A stretch of DNA of 64,000 nucleotides from Eucommia ulmoides (GCA_016647705.1 CM028330.1:47272397-47336396); one strand, 5' to 3'; positions 23,113 through 35,090 are shown, numbered from the stretch's first letter. The notes: generated by a model not told the origin, from the letters alone. Numbers and translations are program-made.

Positions 23113-24316
23113 GACTTGCGTTTTTCACTTATGAGATAAATATTTCTGTCAAGAACAAATCAGTTCCTAAGATTTCTGAGAGTCATTATTCTAATATTAT
23201 ACTGAAAGTTTATTGTGAGATCATTCTTAAGAAAAGTTCTTAAGAATAAGTGTTGGGAATTTTGCTGTCACCGATCTAAGCTTTACTGCGATTCAGTTTT
23301 CATTCTTTCGGTGGTATTTTGGTGAGATCGTTCCAAACTTTTGTTCTGAGTTATTCTTTGATATTATTATTACTTTTTTGGATTCTATATCATTGTGAAA
23401 TCGTTTTTGAACATCAAATTTTATAAAAATTATTTTAAAAAACGATTTTGGTGATAATCTGATTACATGCATAATTGTGTGCTACCCACTTATTTTATAA
23501 TCAGATTTTAAATTTCTCACTTAATTCTATCACTAGTATTTATCACGAATTTAATTGAGTTTAAATAGATTTGAGGTGGTAGAAGCTCTGAGTGGGAATA
23601 AACTTATCAATTTATTGTAATTAGTGAGTTGTGTGCGGATTAGATATTATTGGGAATATCTAATTAAGGGTAGCTGGGTTTTAATCTCTTCTGGTAAAGA
23701 GATTGAGGTTTTATATTTACCTAAGGTATAAAAAGGTTAAGTTACTATTTTCCGTGAAAAGATATAGGTGTTAAGTCTTCCTGAATAGAAATAGTTTGTG
23801 TGATTTTCTAACGGTTCCATCTTTACCGGTGAAAAGGATACTTGGAGTGATTTTGATGAGGTTTGATTCTTAACTTAAGTATAAAATAATTAGGTTAATC
23901 TTTAGCTTGTTAAAAAGATAGAAGTTTTTCCTTAACCTATGAAAAAGGAATTGTATAGGTTAATTCTGAGCCTGTGACAAGAATTATTGTATAAATGTTT
24001 GGTTCCTACCTGTTTAAAGGAATCTCAGTGGTTTAGTGGGTGCGACACTTCGTGGGGCTTGGAAGACTAAATTATCCGATAGTAGCTTGGTGAACCAGTA
24101 TACATCGTGGTGTACTGCATTCTTACTTTATTTATTTTCTGTTGTTTGGGTGTGCACCTAATTTATATAACACTTATCCGCTTCCATATATAGATAATAA
24201 TTAATTTAGTATTAAATTAATTATTTAAATTTTTAAATGTTGAAAGATAAATATTTGCTTAAAGTTTTATAACTACCCAATTCACCTCTGTCTTGGGTTG
24301 ATCACTGGGCCAACAA

Positions 24317-24335
24317 TTGGCTTCAGAATTGGTTT
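24317..24335 (+). other. Decayed primer binding site
   Basis: TTGGCTTCAGAATTGG follows the LTR directly and can be aligned with the Met-tRNA site TGGTATCAGAGC with several substitutions. Position is the main support. Confidence 0.4.
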
Positions 24336-24344
24336 TAGCTCGAT

Positions 24345-25553
24345 ATGCTTCACAGTATAGCTAAACACGATCACCTAGGGTGCCCTGATTCTGATATCAT
24401 TTGCAGTATTAAAGACGATCAAATGGAGTGCACTGGTTTTGATATTATTTGTACTATTGTTGATGCTTCTACTTTTTTCAATAGTAATTGTTCTGCTAGT
24501 GAGAATGATAGAATTCGTGATGATGAGAATGCAGATAAGGCTATTGAGATGCTTATTGCCCTTACCTATGTTTTTTGAAAAGATAATTTTAAACTTGGGC
24601 AAAAAATTACAACTCCTGAAAATAAGAAGTTTAGTACAGTAAAATCTCTTAAGCAAAAGAATTTAGACAATTATTTTGAAACTGTTGAGTTTAGAAATAC
24701 TTTATCTGAAATTGGTAAGTTGTACGAAAAAATCGAGTCCCTTGAAGATAAGAACAAGGTTTTGAAAAATGATATTTATGATCTTCAGCAGAATGATTTT
24801 AAAAAGAAAAATCTTGAAACTTTAATCGAGGCCTTGAGCATTAAGTTGGATAATGCGAGGTGTGATCTTGATAGAGTTCGTGTGAAATTTCATTCTGTTG
24901 AAAATGAGTGTCAAATTCTTAAGAATAATCTTGAATTTATGCATAAGAAGAATTTTGGTTTATAAGTAAACATTAGCACCAATGAGCCATTGCTTGAGAA
25001 GACACAAAAGGAGCTTGATGAAGCAATGAATAAATTCAAGGATATTGAGAGGACTAAACCTGTTAAAAAACCAATAGTCACTAAAGCAACTCCTCAATAT
25101 CGCCAACAATATCATGCTCCTGTACGGAACAATGACTATCCAAAGAGACGTACTAATAATATTAAATGCTTTTATTGTGGGAAATATGGTTATTATGAGA
25201 AATTTTGTTATTTATTGCAGCGTTACCTTGTCGGATCCAGAAATAATTGGATACCAAAAGGAGAAAATTTTGATGCAGGTACCAATTGGAGATTTGAACA
25301 AACGCGACGATACAATGGACATCATATGTCAACAAGAGAGTCAAGATTCAATGTACCTAAGAAGAGGAATCAGTACGTGCAAACCGAAAGGATCAAAGAG
25401 CATCAAGTTCGTTACATGAAATCCAACAAACTTTATCCTCAACAAAAGACAAGATATCAATACAAGAAAAGGACCATATACAAAGCCGTGGGAAAGCAAA
25501 ATAAGGAAAAACAGCTCAAAGAGCATAGCAAAAACAAGGAAATTATCACCTAA
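24345..25553 (+). pseudogene. Sirevirus B Gag, C-terminal part (coiled coil and zinc knuckle)
   Basis: Three open pieces in near-continuous frame (24345-24578, 24720-24965, 24990-25553) are separated by single stops. The middle piece is Lys- and Glu-rich with heptad-like leucines (LEDKNKVLKNDIYDLQQNDF), a likely coiled coil as known in Sirevirus Gag. A zinc knuckle follows at 25167-25208, CFYCGKYGYYEKFC; its His is Tyr, which should stop zinc binding. The basic tail (RYQYKKRTIYKAVGKQNKEK) ends at 25553. The N-terminal Gag domain is missing, so the deletion also took the start. Confidence 0.72.
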
Positions 25554-26245
25554 CCAATCCAAAAAATTGGTAAAAATGAGGAAATCAAAGTAACAAATTA
25601 AGCAAAGGAAAATGAAGTGGATCTAAAGACCACTAAAATTAAAATCAGCAATCCACCAAAGGTACACACACCAAGTGCTCCCAAAGATGATCCAGGTATG
25701 TCGAATTTTTTAAAGTGTAAATATATTAATTTTGTTAGAAATGGGCCTATACATTTTGAAATTTAGATGTTTGTGATTTGTGTGTATGTGTGTGTGTGTG
25801 TGTGTGTGTGTTTAAATGTGTAGATATTAATTCTTTTTTAAAATAATATATGTGGATCAAAATAAGGAGTAAAAATTATGTTAAGATGATAAAATTAGGG
25901 TTTAAATGCACTAAAAGACAAAAGGACAACATTGTCAGCCAATCGACAGTTGCAGCTTTGCAGAAGCTGTATGCGCTATAGTCATCAATCAACTAATCCT
26001 CAGTCGGTCGGTCAACCGATCATTACGGGATTTAAATTCCTTAGTCTATTCATTTCACTCCATTTCGATTTTGAAAACCTTTCTCCTCATAAATTCCCTA
26101 ATCTACGGCTTGGATCTACAGTTTGGAAACCCGTTGCTACGAGTAAAGGTTGGTATTCTTTCTATCTTTTAGGTTTCTTTTTGGCTCTATCTAGGACAAA
26201 TCCATTGAGTTTTCTTGGTTGATTATTCTTAAAATCGTGAGAAAA
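25554..26245 (+). other. Non-coding stretch of Sirevirus B, probable pol deletion site
   Basis: Between gag and the env-like remnant there is no pol. (GT)n lies at about 25779-25811. A possible donor CCAG/GTATGT is at 25696. One palindromic word like those of the LTR is at about 26007-26020. The open frame 25932-26222 is not recognised. Confidence 0.55.
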
Positions 26246-27528
26246 ATGCCTAAATTTAAGAGAGGTACTCCCAAAGCTTAATATGACAATGCCTTCTTTA
26301 AAAGTTGAGAACAAGAAAGTAGGTTCAACAAAGAATTTTCAAATTGAAAGATTGTATGTTTTAAACCTATAGATTTCGTTGGGTTGAAGAAGAAAAATAT
26401 TGACATTGAGAAGTATTTTAGTACTTTGGGGTGGACTGAGTTTTCCACCCAAAAGAATGAGTGGATGCCGGTGTGGGTAAGTATGTTCTACAGTAATGTC
26501 ACTTTTAATGATGTTTATATGACATCGTTTGTTAAAGAAAAAGAGATTAGGTTTGATAGGAGTCTTTTGAGTGTTATTTTGGAGATAGAAAGAAGAAATG
26601 TATTTTCTTTTAATACTTCTCATTGGCTTTTGACAAACTTTAACAGAAAATAACTTGGGGAGAATTTAGATTTGGATGGAGACAAAGCCGGATCATTAAC
26701 CATTGAGCACCAGTTCGTTCATTTAATAATAACTTATACAATTGTTCCTAGAGGCAGAAGTCATGCAAATGTGAATGACTTTGATTTTTATTTGTTGAAG
26801 GAAGGAAATTAGATTTAGTGCATATCATAATAGATCACATGAAATACCATCTTAAAAAACCATCTAGAGTGTTACCCTGTGCCGATGCACTTCAAAGAGT
26901 GTTTGACCATTTCAGAGTGGAAACGGACTTTGATGAAGAATTTTTTTTATAAGTGACCCTAGGATGGATAAATGTAGGAAATATTATTTTAATGGGGTTT
27001 CAGTTTAAAATGGATATATGGGTGAAGAAATGAAGTGAGAGAAGATAAAGAATGGAGGTTGAAGAAGAAGAAAAAAATGAAGATGATGGGGATGAACTTA
27101 GCTTAGATCAGAAGATGGATTTACTTTGTGATCAGATTGATGATCTTTAGGTACATGCAGATATGATGGATCATCGGATGGCTGGGCTAGAAAGCGTTAT
27201 GGCTTAAATGAATATGAACATAGAAGTTGGATTTGGCAGAATTACAGGAAACCTGGAACAAATGTTCCAGTTGATGCAGACCTCGCAGTACACATCCTAG
27301 AACCAGTACAATGCTTAACAACATTTCACTAGTCAGACAATGTTTGGAGCACAACACTCCTTTGGAGGACCATTTGCAGCGGGGCCATCTGGAGTAGGAC
27401 CGTTAACTCCATACTATCAGCAAATGCCTTCGAGCTCAAATGTTCAGCCTATGGTCCAATATCCCCAACAGCCAGCAATCAGTCCATTAGGACTGTACTA
27501 TCCATTTATCGGACACGGTCCACATTAG
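26246..27528 (+). pseudogene. Env-like / plant transposon protein remnant of Sirevirus B
   Basis: From the ATG at 26246 the frame reads MPKFKRGTPKA with stops, then KNIDIEKYFSTLGWTEF, NEWMPVWVSMFYSNVTFND and SFVKEKEIRFDRSLLSVIL to 26650. This is the layout of the 'putative plant transposon protein' domain found after pol in Sireviruses and relatives. After frameshifts, IIDHMKYHLKKPSRVLP and LQRVFDHFRVETDFDEE follow (26829-26940), then an acidic linker (27053-27100), a helical stretch and a Pro-, Gln- and Gly-rich end (27340-27528) with stop at 27526-27528. The protein's role is not established; an envelope role was proposed for this ORF in SIRE1. Confidence 0.6.
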
Positions 27529-28372
27529 TTCTTATCTTTTATTATTCTCATTATGTTTGTGTTATTTGAACAAGTCCTACATTAATATTTTGGTCTGTAA
27601 TTGTTAATCTAGGATTAGGTGAAACTTAACTTAGTAGTGTATGGATTTTGATTGAGGGATTTGACTTGATCTATTTAGATAAATATTTATCTCTAATGAT
27701 GATCCACATGGTGTTTACGATTTTTGTGCTTGAAAGTTGATTTATTGAAAATGCGTTTTAATTCTTAAAATTTGATTTTATTCTCTTATTAGATGTTGTT
27801 CATTGAAGATTGATTTTTATACGAGTTGATATAATATGCTTAAAATATTTATGAAATTATACGTTTTAATATGGTTTTAAAGAGCTAAATATCAATATCA
27901 TGTTAAGCTGTGAAAATGATTTGACTACTTTGAGTTTATTCCCTCAAGCATCTATTAGATTGTTTCCCTAGAGTAGTGGTTATTTATTGGTTCCCCTTCC
28001 CTACTTTTTTAGATGACAAAAGAGGAGAATATGTTGATTTTTTATTGAATATCTTAAACAAATTTAATTGATTATAAGGGAAACCATAGTTGTGCTTAAA
28101 ATGAGTTAGTTGATATTTAGGATTTGTTCACCTAAGCATTGCAATAATGTAGGGGGATAACAGTGTTGGCATGATTATGTTATGTTTTATTGAATATTTA
28201 TAATTGATCATATCCTGTACTTTGTTGAATATCATATGAGTTTTTAAATTATTCTTCATGATTGTGCTATAATGAGCTAAAGAACTCATCCTCAAATTTA
28301 GGGAGAGCGCAATTACATTATTGTTTTGAAAAAAACATCAAAATTAATTGTCATCATCAAACAGGGGGAGAT
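27529..28372 (+). other. Sirevirus B 3' non-coding region with polypurine tracts
   Basis: No gene. Purine tracts GACAAAAGAGGAGA (about 28013-28027) and AACAGGGGGAGAT (28360-28372) repeat the pattern of Sirevirus A; the second abuts the 3' LTR. Confidence 0.65.
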
Positions 28373-29040
28373 TGTTGATCGTAAAATTTTGATGGATAAT
28401 TAAGTGTTAATATTTTTTGTGGAACTAACGAGTTTATTGAGTGTTTCAGTGTAAAAGTTCAATTATTAATGTTATCATGAAGAAATTGCTAAGGATGCAA
28501 AAAGATAGACAAAGAGACGAACATTAAGAGATTGAAGATTCTGAAGAATCTAGGTGAAAACAACTCAAGTCAATTTTTACACTTAATGTATCCCGATTAA
28601 GATCACACATGACACAAAAATGAATTTATATTTATATGTGTTTTTATTAGGATTCTAATTAGTTCACATATATACTCCAATGTGAAATTGAAAAAGAAAA
28701 ATTGACCTAAGAAAGATTTGTATTGAAAATTTATTAATAGTGTCAATTAAGTTAACTAAGAAAAGAAATCGGTTAAAGGATCGAAAACATCGAAGATTGA
28801 GTTGAAATGAATGAAGGAAAAGAGATACGACACTAATCGGTCAACCGATGCAAGGAGATTGGTCAACCGATGGAAATTGGCTGGGAATTGGAGAAGTCTC
28901 TAAATTAATTGGTAAACCAACCAAGAGAGATCGGTTAACCAATGAATGAGAAGTGAACTCTTTGAATCAATCGGTCAAGCCACCGTTGATGATCGGTCAA
29001 TCGACTAAGGTTAAAAAATGGCCTGGGGAGCATCCTAAAT
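28373..29040 (+). repeat. Sirevirus B 3' LTR, truncated (668 bp)
   Basis: It begins TGTTGATCGTAAAATTTTG and follows the 5' LTR to the middle of the palindrome array. After 'GCATCCTAAATTGATCAG' it changes to sequence that, on the minus strand, belongs to an Angela-like LTR. The word TTGATC is common to both sides, so microhomology-mediated joining is possible. Confidence 0.85.
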
Positions 29041-30414
29041 TGATCAGTGGCGTAGAAATGAAAATAAATCTAAAAAACACTGAAGACTGAGAGAAATAAG
29101 AGGAAGAGGGTAGCCAAAATAGAAAGGCCAATTTATCTAAGATAGGCAACCAAATGGATTTTCTTCTTTACAAATCTTGTCCAAGGTTCACAACCCTACA
29201 CCCCTTATTTTTTTAATTGCATTTTAGCCTCTAAACTTATTAAGTTCAACATTATTAATCCCTTTTTTTTTTTTAGGTATTTCTTTGGACTATGAGTCAC
29301 GTCTACCTACTTATCACAGTCATCTTCAGGTCACATGAATTTAACCAAGAGAAATCTTCTAACACCAATTCCTTGTTTCTCTTAAGGCATTTTCTTAGAC
29401 TATGAGTCACGTCTATCCACTTATGACATGAATTTAACCAAGAAGTTTAGCCTCTAAACTTCTTAAGTTTAACATTATTAATCATATTTTTTTTCGAGAA
29501 ATCTTCTAACACCAATTCCTTGTTTCTCTTAAGGCATTTCCTCACTATGAGTCACGTCTACCCACTAATCACAGTCATCTTCAGGTCACATGAATTTAAC
29601 CAAGAGAACCCCCTCAAGTATGATATGTGTATTTTATGATCTCTCTATCCGTGTAACAAAAACGACCAATAGGATACGGTTAGGTAAAAAACTCCTAGTC
29701 CAATCATATGTATTTGATTGATAATATAATTCCTTGTAATACCTGATTAGCATCTCATTTAAATCATCACATTGATCTAGAAAGAGTAGTAGGTGAATTG
29801 TATTAAATCAAATCACATGGGTCATGTCTGTTTTTTTTAAGAGTGATAGATTATTCTTGCATACTCATATATTCTCATGTATGTCCCATTATACGCGATG
29901 AACACATTTAAAGACTCCTGGATAGAGAAAAACATTTAGTATTATTAATGTATAGCAATCCATACATAAAATATATAGTACAACAGTCACAAAAGTTCAC
30001 TAAAACAATGGCATTTAGATATTCTATTTTGACTCGAGCAAAACTACCATGTACGACATAAAGGATGATCACGCTTGATCTCTTGCTACTACTTAGTCAC
30101 CTTGCAGATGTTCTAGTATATCTCATTAATAAATTGAGACTCACTTGTCTTAAAGAAAAAATATATGATCAAACTAGTCTAGATTGTTGAAGACCCTTTT
30201 CAATAATTCAATACCGACTAGGAATAATTTAAAATATCGAGCAACCAAATGTCTTTGGTATCTTCCTATTTAATCATATCAATAACCACACATTTTATTC
30301 AACATTCAAGATCTACTACATAAAATGTATAAATTCAAGAATAATATCAAGAAGTACAATATTTAGAAGCCTTAAAGGTAAATACAAGATTGACTATAGG
30401 GCTTACATCCAACA
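29041..30414 (-). repeat. Angela-like LTR, copy B, minus strand, rearranged
   Basis: Read on the minus strand it begins TGTTGGATGTAAGCCCTATAG at 30414, preceded by a purine tract (GTGGAAGAT). It shares blocks with copies A and C, for example 'AATTATATTATCAATCAAATACATATGATTGGACTAG' (in parts) and 'GATCATCCTTTATGTC'. Its inner half is lengthened by repeats (29270-29605). The distal end is lost at the Sirevirus joint. Confidence 0.75.
29225..29610 (-). repeat. Interlocked tandem repeats in LTR B
   Basis: Three copies of 'ACTATGAGTCACGTCTA' plus 'CATGAATTTAACCAAGA', and two copies each of 'TCTTCTAACACCAATTCCTTG' and of the 'TTTAGCCTCTAAACTT' segment, are arranged as overlapping partial duplications. 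LTR copies A and C have only one version of this segment. Confidence 0.85.
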
Positions 30415-30719
30415 ATCTTCCACTAGTACTATAGACATTCGAAATAGTATCTAATACCAATATTTAGAAGATGTCGATCTAAGTACTATAAAATCAAAGT
30501 GAGTGGGTCCACTACATTGGATTTTTAAAATGAATGCCAAAACTATATGACGAAAACGGAGTCGAATGACGGAACTATAGACATTTGAAATAGTATCTAA
30601 TACCAATATTCAGAAGATGTCGATCTACCTACTGTAAAATCAAAGTGAGTGCGTCCATTACATTGGATTTTTAAAATGAATGCCAGAACTATATGATGAA
30701 AACCGAGCCGAATGATGGG
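30415..30719 (-). repeat. 146-bp tandem duplication of an Angela-like pol end
   Basis: 30428-30573 and 30574-30719 match at about 90% with exact spacing 146. On the minus strand each unit corresponds to the last pol codons of the family (GGTATTAGATACTATTTCG matching GGGTATGAGATATTGTTTC of copy A) and the sequence before the polypurine tract. So the 3' end of the internal region of element B is present twice. Confidence 0.85.
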
Positions 30720-30739
30720 ACCAACTGTACAGTCTATAA

Positions 30740-30974
30740 TATTGTGACAACAATGGAGCTATAACTCAGACCATGGAACCTAGATCTCATCAATATCCAA
30801 ACACTATGGGCAACAATTTCATTCAACCATTCAAAGTTAGTATGTCTATTTATCAAAGTATACTCAGCGGACAACGTTACAGATCCACTCACTAAGGCCT
30901 TGAGTACTTTAAAACAGTTAGACGAATGATGTACTAAATAATTTATTGGATTGGCTAAAATTCTAAAGGGGGAT
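30740..30974 (+). pseudogene. Angela-like pol C-terminal remnant, element C
   Basis: DNNGAITQTMEPRSHQ, at about 30742-30789, is the end of the copia RNase H domain with the catalytic Asp. After a frameshift, SADNVTDPLTKAL follows at about 30868-30905, the common C-terminal motif. Nothing upstream of the CDN block is left; the sequence to its left is the minus-strand pol end of element B. The piece ends at the purine tract TAAAGGGGGAT. Confidence 0.8.
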
Positions 30975-32600
30975 TGCTGTGGGATGATTCCTATAGACAA
31001 TCCTAGGTGGGCTTGTTTTCAGTAATAATATCTAGTAAATAAATAACAAAAGGTATTTTGATATTATTCTCGAATTATATCAATGTTTTTGTAGACCTTT
31101 AATATAAAGTGGAAATATCTTAGCTCTTTAATGTGATTAAAAAACGAAGACCAAAGAAATTTGGTAGCTTATATTCTAAGTTAGTATTGGATTGTTGAAA
31201 ATGATCTTCAAAGATCTAGGCTAGTTAGTTGGGGTGTTTTTCTATTATGAGACTAGTGAGTCTCAAACCATTAGTATGAGGTATTAGAAACAATCGCAAG
31301 AGGATTTACTACCGTAGTAAGGAACCAAACGTGATCATCCTTGATACCCTATATAGTAGCTTTACTCAATGTCAAAATAGGATGCATGAGATATGATTGT
31401 ATTTGTGATATTTTTACTTGAGATATTGTATATTATATGGATAAGTTGTGGTTCTTTGAAAATACCTAGTGCTATATTATAGCCACGAAAAGTAAAAGGT
31501 ATTCAATAGGTATAGTGAGACATATATTTGAATATAAGAATATGGAAGATAGGATCTATCACTTTTGGTAAAAAGAGACGTATTATTTGTGATTCGATTT
31601 AATATAATTCACTCAAGTCTCTGACCAAAGCAGTATGACAATTGGGATGAAATTACAATCGCTGTTATAAAGAATTATATTATCAATCAATATACATATG
31701 ATTTGACAAGGCTTTTTTACTTTATCCATACCCTATTGGCCATTTTGAGAAAATAAGATAGAGAGATTGTATAATATGAAAATCATATTCTGAGGAGATT
31801 CTCTTGGTAAAATTCCTATTAACTAGACATGGTTGTACTATATGGGTAGACTTGACTCATAGTCGGCGGAGATGCCTTGGGAAAAGTATTTTTCCTAAAA
31901 AGGGCAGTTTTTAAATTATTCTAATTTTAATTAATTCAACCATCCAAATTTTTCTATGAACCTAATCGGTCACATAAAATAGGAAATGAAAGTTTGAAAA
32001 GTACTTGAAAAATAAATGGGTAGTATTGTTGAACTGTTTAGAAGTTTTGGAGTTAAAGTGCAATTACGGAAAGACGCGATCTAGGGTTTTAAACCTTGGA
32101 CAATGCCTATATAAGGGGAAGCCTTTATGGCTATCCCCTTCATGGAAAATTCAATAATTTATCTTTTATGTCTTTATATTATTGTTTTGATTCTTGCTAC
32201 CACCTACGATCAAAATAAAAGTACCTTAGGATCATGAGATATATAATTGCATTCTTAGAAATATCAAAAACACTATTCTAAGGAGTGTTCTGTATGGATA
32301 CTATTAGAGACAAGATATGTGTGTTTCTTCCAAGATAACTTTTCTCTATTGTCGAAACAATATCAGATCTAGCGGCTCTTCGAAGATCCTACTCAAATCA
32401 CGCCCAAAATCTATAGGCTTTGAAGGTGAAACAGCAGAAGAGGTACGCCGATTAAATTAGATTTTATCATTTACTGTTTTTATTTGTTTTATGTTGATAC
32501 AGATAGATTCGGCTTTAAGAAACATGATATTAAATGTGATTTAATTTTTTTTTTATATTCCGCTGTGTAAATCTTGTGATTTTAATATCTGGTTCGTTCA
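30975..32600 (+). repeat. Angela-like 3' LTR, copy C (about 1626 bp)
   Basis: Begins TGCTGTGGGATGATTCC (the usual TGTTG has decayed), aligned along its length with 7411-9050, and ends near GGTTCGTTCA. It contains CTATATAAGGGGAAGCC near 32106-32123, a likely TATA region; copy A has the decayed CTATGTAAAGGGAAGG at the same place. Confidence 0.82.
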
Positions 32601-32677
32601 CCCGTGACTCCTCCTATTGCCGCTACCTTCCACTAAAGATCAAAAGTCTCATTTATCATCGTAACAAAGAAAATATA

Positions 32678-33593
32678 TATAACAATCCATTTTTATAGGG
32701 TTGCCATTTGGTTTCTCCCTTTGGAGAATTAACGAGTGACTATGGAGTAATAAAAATATTTCATTAGATAAATTCTGACAATTTTTTTTCATTTAATTAA
32801 TAAAATATTGAGACCCACCATATTTCGCCACTAGGAAGTATAGAAATCAAATATATAGTACCGCCTAATATAATATTTGTTATATAATTATGGTTATCAC
32901 ATAATAATAATAATAAATGGTGATCAAATACACAATATCTAAGGTGACAAACAATCACGATTTTTACAACAAAATTTATTGAGTTGAAATAGCAAATAAT
33001 TATATTCACATTTAATAAAATAATTGTACTCAATTTATCGAATTAATTTTACAATGGTAAATAATAAATACAACTATTAAAAATTAAATAAAAATTCAAA
33101 TAAAGTTTCCGGCGCAGTTTCGCTCACCGGTTCTGCAATCAATACTATGGGGTTGTGAGATAAGACTCAGTAAAACTTCAACCCCCCTAATACGTGCATT
33201 TCATTGAGTCTCAAATAAACACATAAATGTATATTTCATATAATATGTACTTATAAATATTTCATGAAAAACAACAATTATAATAGTAATAAAATAAACC
33301 GCACAATACATGGGAAAATTAAATACATATATTAAAGAGTTAGAAATTTTACCTGAAATCCGAAGCCGAGATTCAAACCGAAATCCATATTTTTTTCCAG
33401 TTATAATGAAAGCGTAAATCAAATAACCATCGAAATAGGCTCTAATTAGATAAACTGTTTTTTTTCCCTTAACATACATATCTATATATACACGTAATAT
33501 ACGTATATATATTCTTTATAATCTTAATAATAACTTATGCTTTAATATGTTGATATTCCTTCCATGCCTCCTGATTCACTCATATAATTAGAG

Positions 33594-33647
<54 letters not shown>

Positions 33648-33976
33648 ACACGTATAATGTTTATAATTAGCTATATATTACATGGTTGATTTTTGTTTAG
33701 GAAACAAATTTCAATCACTCATTTCTTTATTCATTTATTTATTTACACAATATCCCTTTAAAATTAAAATAAATAAATAATTATATCTCCAAATCTTCAA
33801 AAGTATATTTTAAATAACACAATAGTCCCAAAACTATAAAAATCAATTTATAATTAACATTCAATCTCCAAAAATTATCAAATATTATTTATACCATAAA
33901 TTTACAAAACAGTCTTAAAAATATTAAATTTACATAAAATAATATTTTCACAAATATAAATTTTCGGGATATTACA
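32678..33976 (-). repeat. LARD-family LTR on minus strand, probable solo LTR
   Basis: On the minus strand it begins TGTAATATCCCGAAAATTTA at 33976 and ends around GGATTGTTATA at 32678. The order of blocks matches 12549-13924 and 15749-17185: the 'GGTATAAATAATATTTGATAATTTTTGGAG' part, the AAATAAATGAATAAA part, the 'GGTTGAAGTTTTACTGAG' block and the 'AATTCTCCAAAGGGAGAAA' block. (TTA)n lies at 33598-33644. No internal region of the family is seen on either side. The flanks ATATA and AAATA differ at one base and could be a decayed target duplication. Confidence 0.8.
33598..33644. repeat. (TTA)n microsatellite
   Basis: About 47 bases of uninterrupted TTA, in the place where the sibling LTRs have (TA)n. 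Confidence 0.95.
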
Positions 33977-34049
33977 AAATATCTCTTAAGAAATATTCAA
34001 TACATTTATCAAATTGACGAGTGACTTAAAATATTTGTTGATTTAACAA

Positions 34050-35090
34050 TATTTTGTCTTTTTGTGGATGTTAAAGCTATAGGTTATCAAGGAGTAAGAC
34101 AATACATAAAGGGTAGTACAATGAATGGGAAGATTAAAACCATTGAAAGGAATTACTAATTAGGCACAAGACAATTGGAGTCAAATGGCTGTAAAAGGAA
34201 AAGGCAAAAGGCGAAATGGGGAGAGACAAAGCAATTTTGGTAGTCAAAGGTTACAACCAAAGGCTAGATTTTGATTATGATGAGGTACTTTCCCCGGTAG
34301 CTCATTTGAAAACTATTGATTTGGATCAAGTCGATATGAAGATTGTGTTTTTAAATGATTTTGTCGAAGAAAAATTGTATGTTGAACAAACTACATGCTA
34401 TGTTGTGAAAGGAGAAGAAGATAGTCTTGAAATTGAATAAGATTTGTACTATTTGAAACAAACAACACCGACTTAGAATAGTAGACTTGATAAATATTTC
34501 AATAAAAATAACTTTTCTACGGACCTCATGAACATGCTCTTTATTCAAAGGTGAATGAAAATGAAGATATATTGTTTGCTTGTTTGTATACGTATGACTA
34601 TCTTTTAGGGAATAATACAAGTATGTACCGAAATTTCAAGAAGGCAGTGACGCGAGAATTCAAAATGACTAACACAAGGCTTATGTCCTTTTATCTTGGT
34701 ATTGAAGCTAGTGTTTTTATTTCTCAAGAACATTTTGCTTAAATTCTCAAAAACTTTTATGAATGATTCTAAGCCAATAAATATGTCCATGGAATATGGG
34801 ATTAAAACTCTCAAGTACGGAATCGGAGAAGAAGATAATTTGACCTTTATTTTTTAAATTCATATCTTTTTGGTGTTGGATTAGTTAGTCACGAAATGAA
34901 ACATATTAGCATTCAATTCTATTTTATTTTAGAATGTGTTGCATTGAAGAAGGTGAAGATTAAGTTCATGAATTCTCAAGATCAAATTGTCAATATTTTC
35001 ACAAAACCTGTCAAAGATGAGGTGTTCTACAAGTGAAGATACCGCTTGTTCTTAAATTGAATAAAGTCTAGGGAGGAGTATTGAGAAGCT
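34050..35090 (+). pseudogene. Ty1/copia RT and pol tail remnant (Ivana/Oryco-like)
   Basis: Wording in order: NEEIKTIERNY-like start (about 34125), ILVVKGYNQRLDFDYDEVLS (34237-34296), VDMKIVFLNDFVEEKLYVEQ (34330-34390), then after a frame change LFACLYTYDYLLGNNTSMY (34572-34630), KAVTREFKMT and LMSFYLGIEA. The YVDD box reads YTYD at 34587-34598, so it is dead. The RNase H core is missing; the tail QDQIVNIFTKPVKDEVFYK (about 34978-35035) is present. A purine-rich AGGGAGGAG at about 35071-35079 may be the old polypurine tract. LTR remains after it cannot be delimited. Confidence 0.75.

Larger units (their letters stand above)
21965..24315 (+). repeat. Sirevirus B 5' LTR (2351 bp)
   Basis: It starts TGTTGATCCTAAGATTTTG and ends CTGGGCCAACA, and aligns throughout with the LTR at 3704-6001. 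The region 22430-22745 has the palindrome array and 23105-23112 the TATA box. The last 1.1 kb contains repeated phrases around 'GGTAAAGAGATTGAGG' and 'CCTGTGACAAGAATT'. Confidence 0.9.
21965..29040 (+). mobile_element. Sirevirus-type element B, pol deleted
   Basis: The 5' LTR (21965-24315), C-terminal gag remnant, env-like remnant, polypurine tracts and 5' 0.67 kb of the 3' LTR are in the expected order, but no protease, integrase, RT or RNase H lies between gag (to 25553) and the env-like region (from 26246). The 3' LTR breaks off near 29040 at a joint with a minus-strand Angela-like LTR. The first 145 bases of the two LTRs differ at roughly one position in eight, so the insertion is old. 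Confidence 0.85.

Noticed and set aside
29225-29610. Regularly spaced repeats considered as a CRISPR array
   Set aside because: The repeats are overlapping partial duplications of LTR sequence in a plant genome, with no uniform repeat-spacer pattern.
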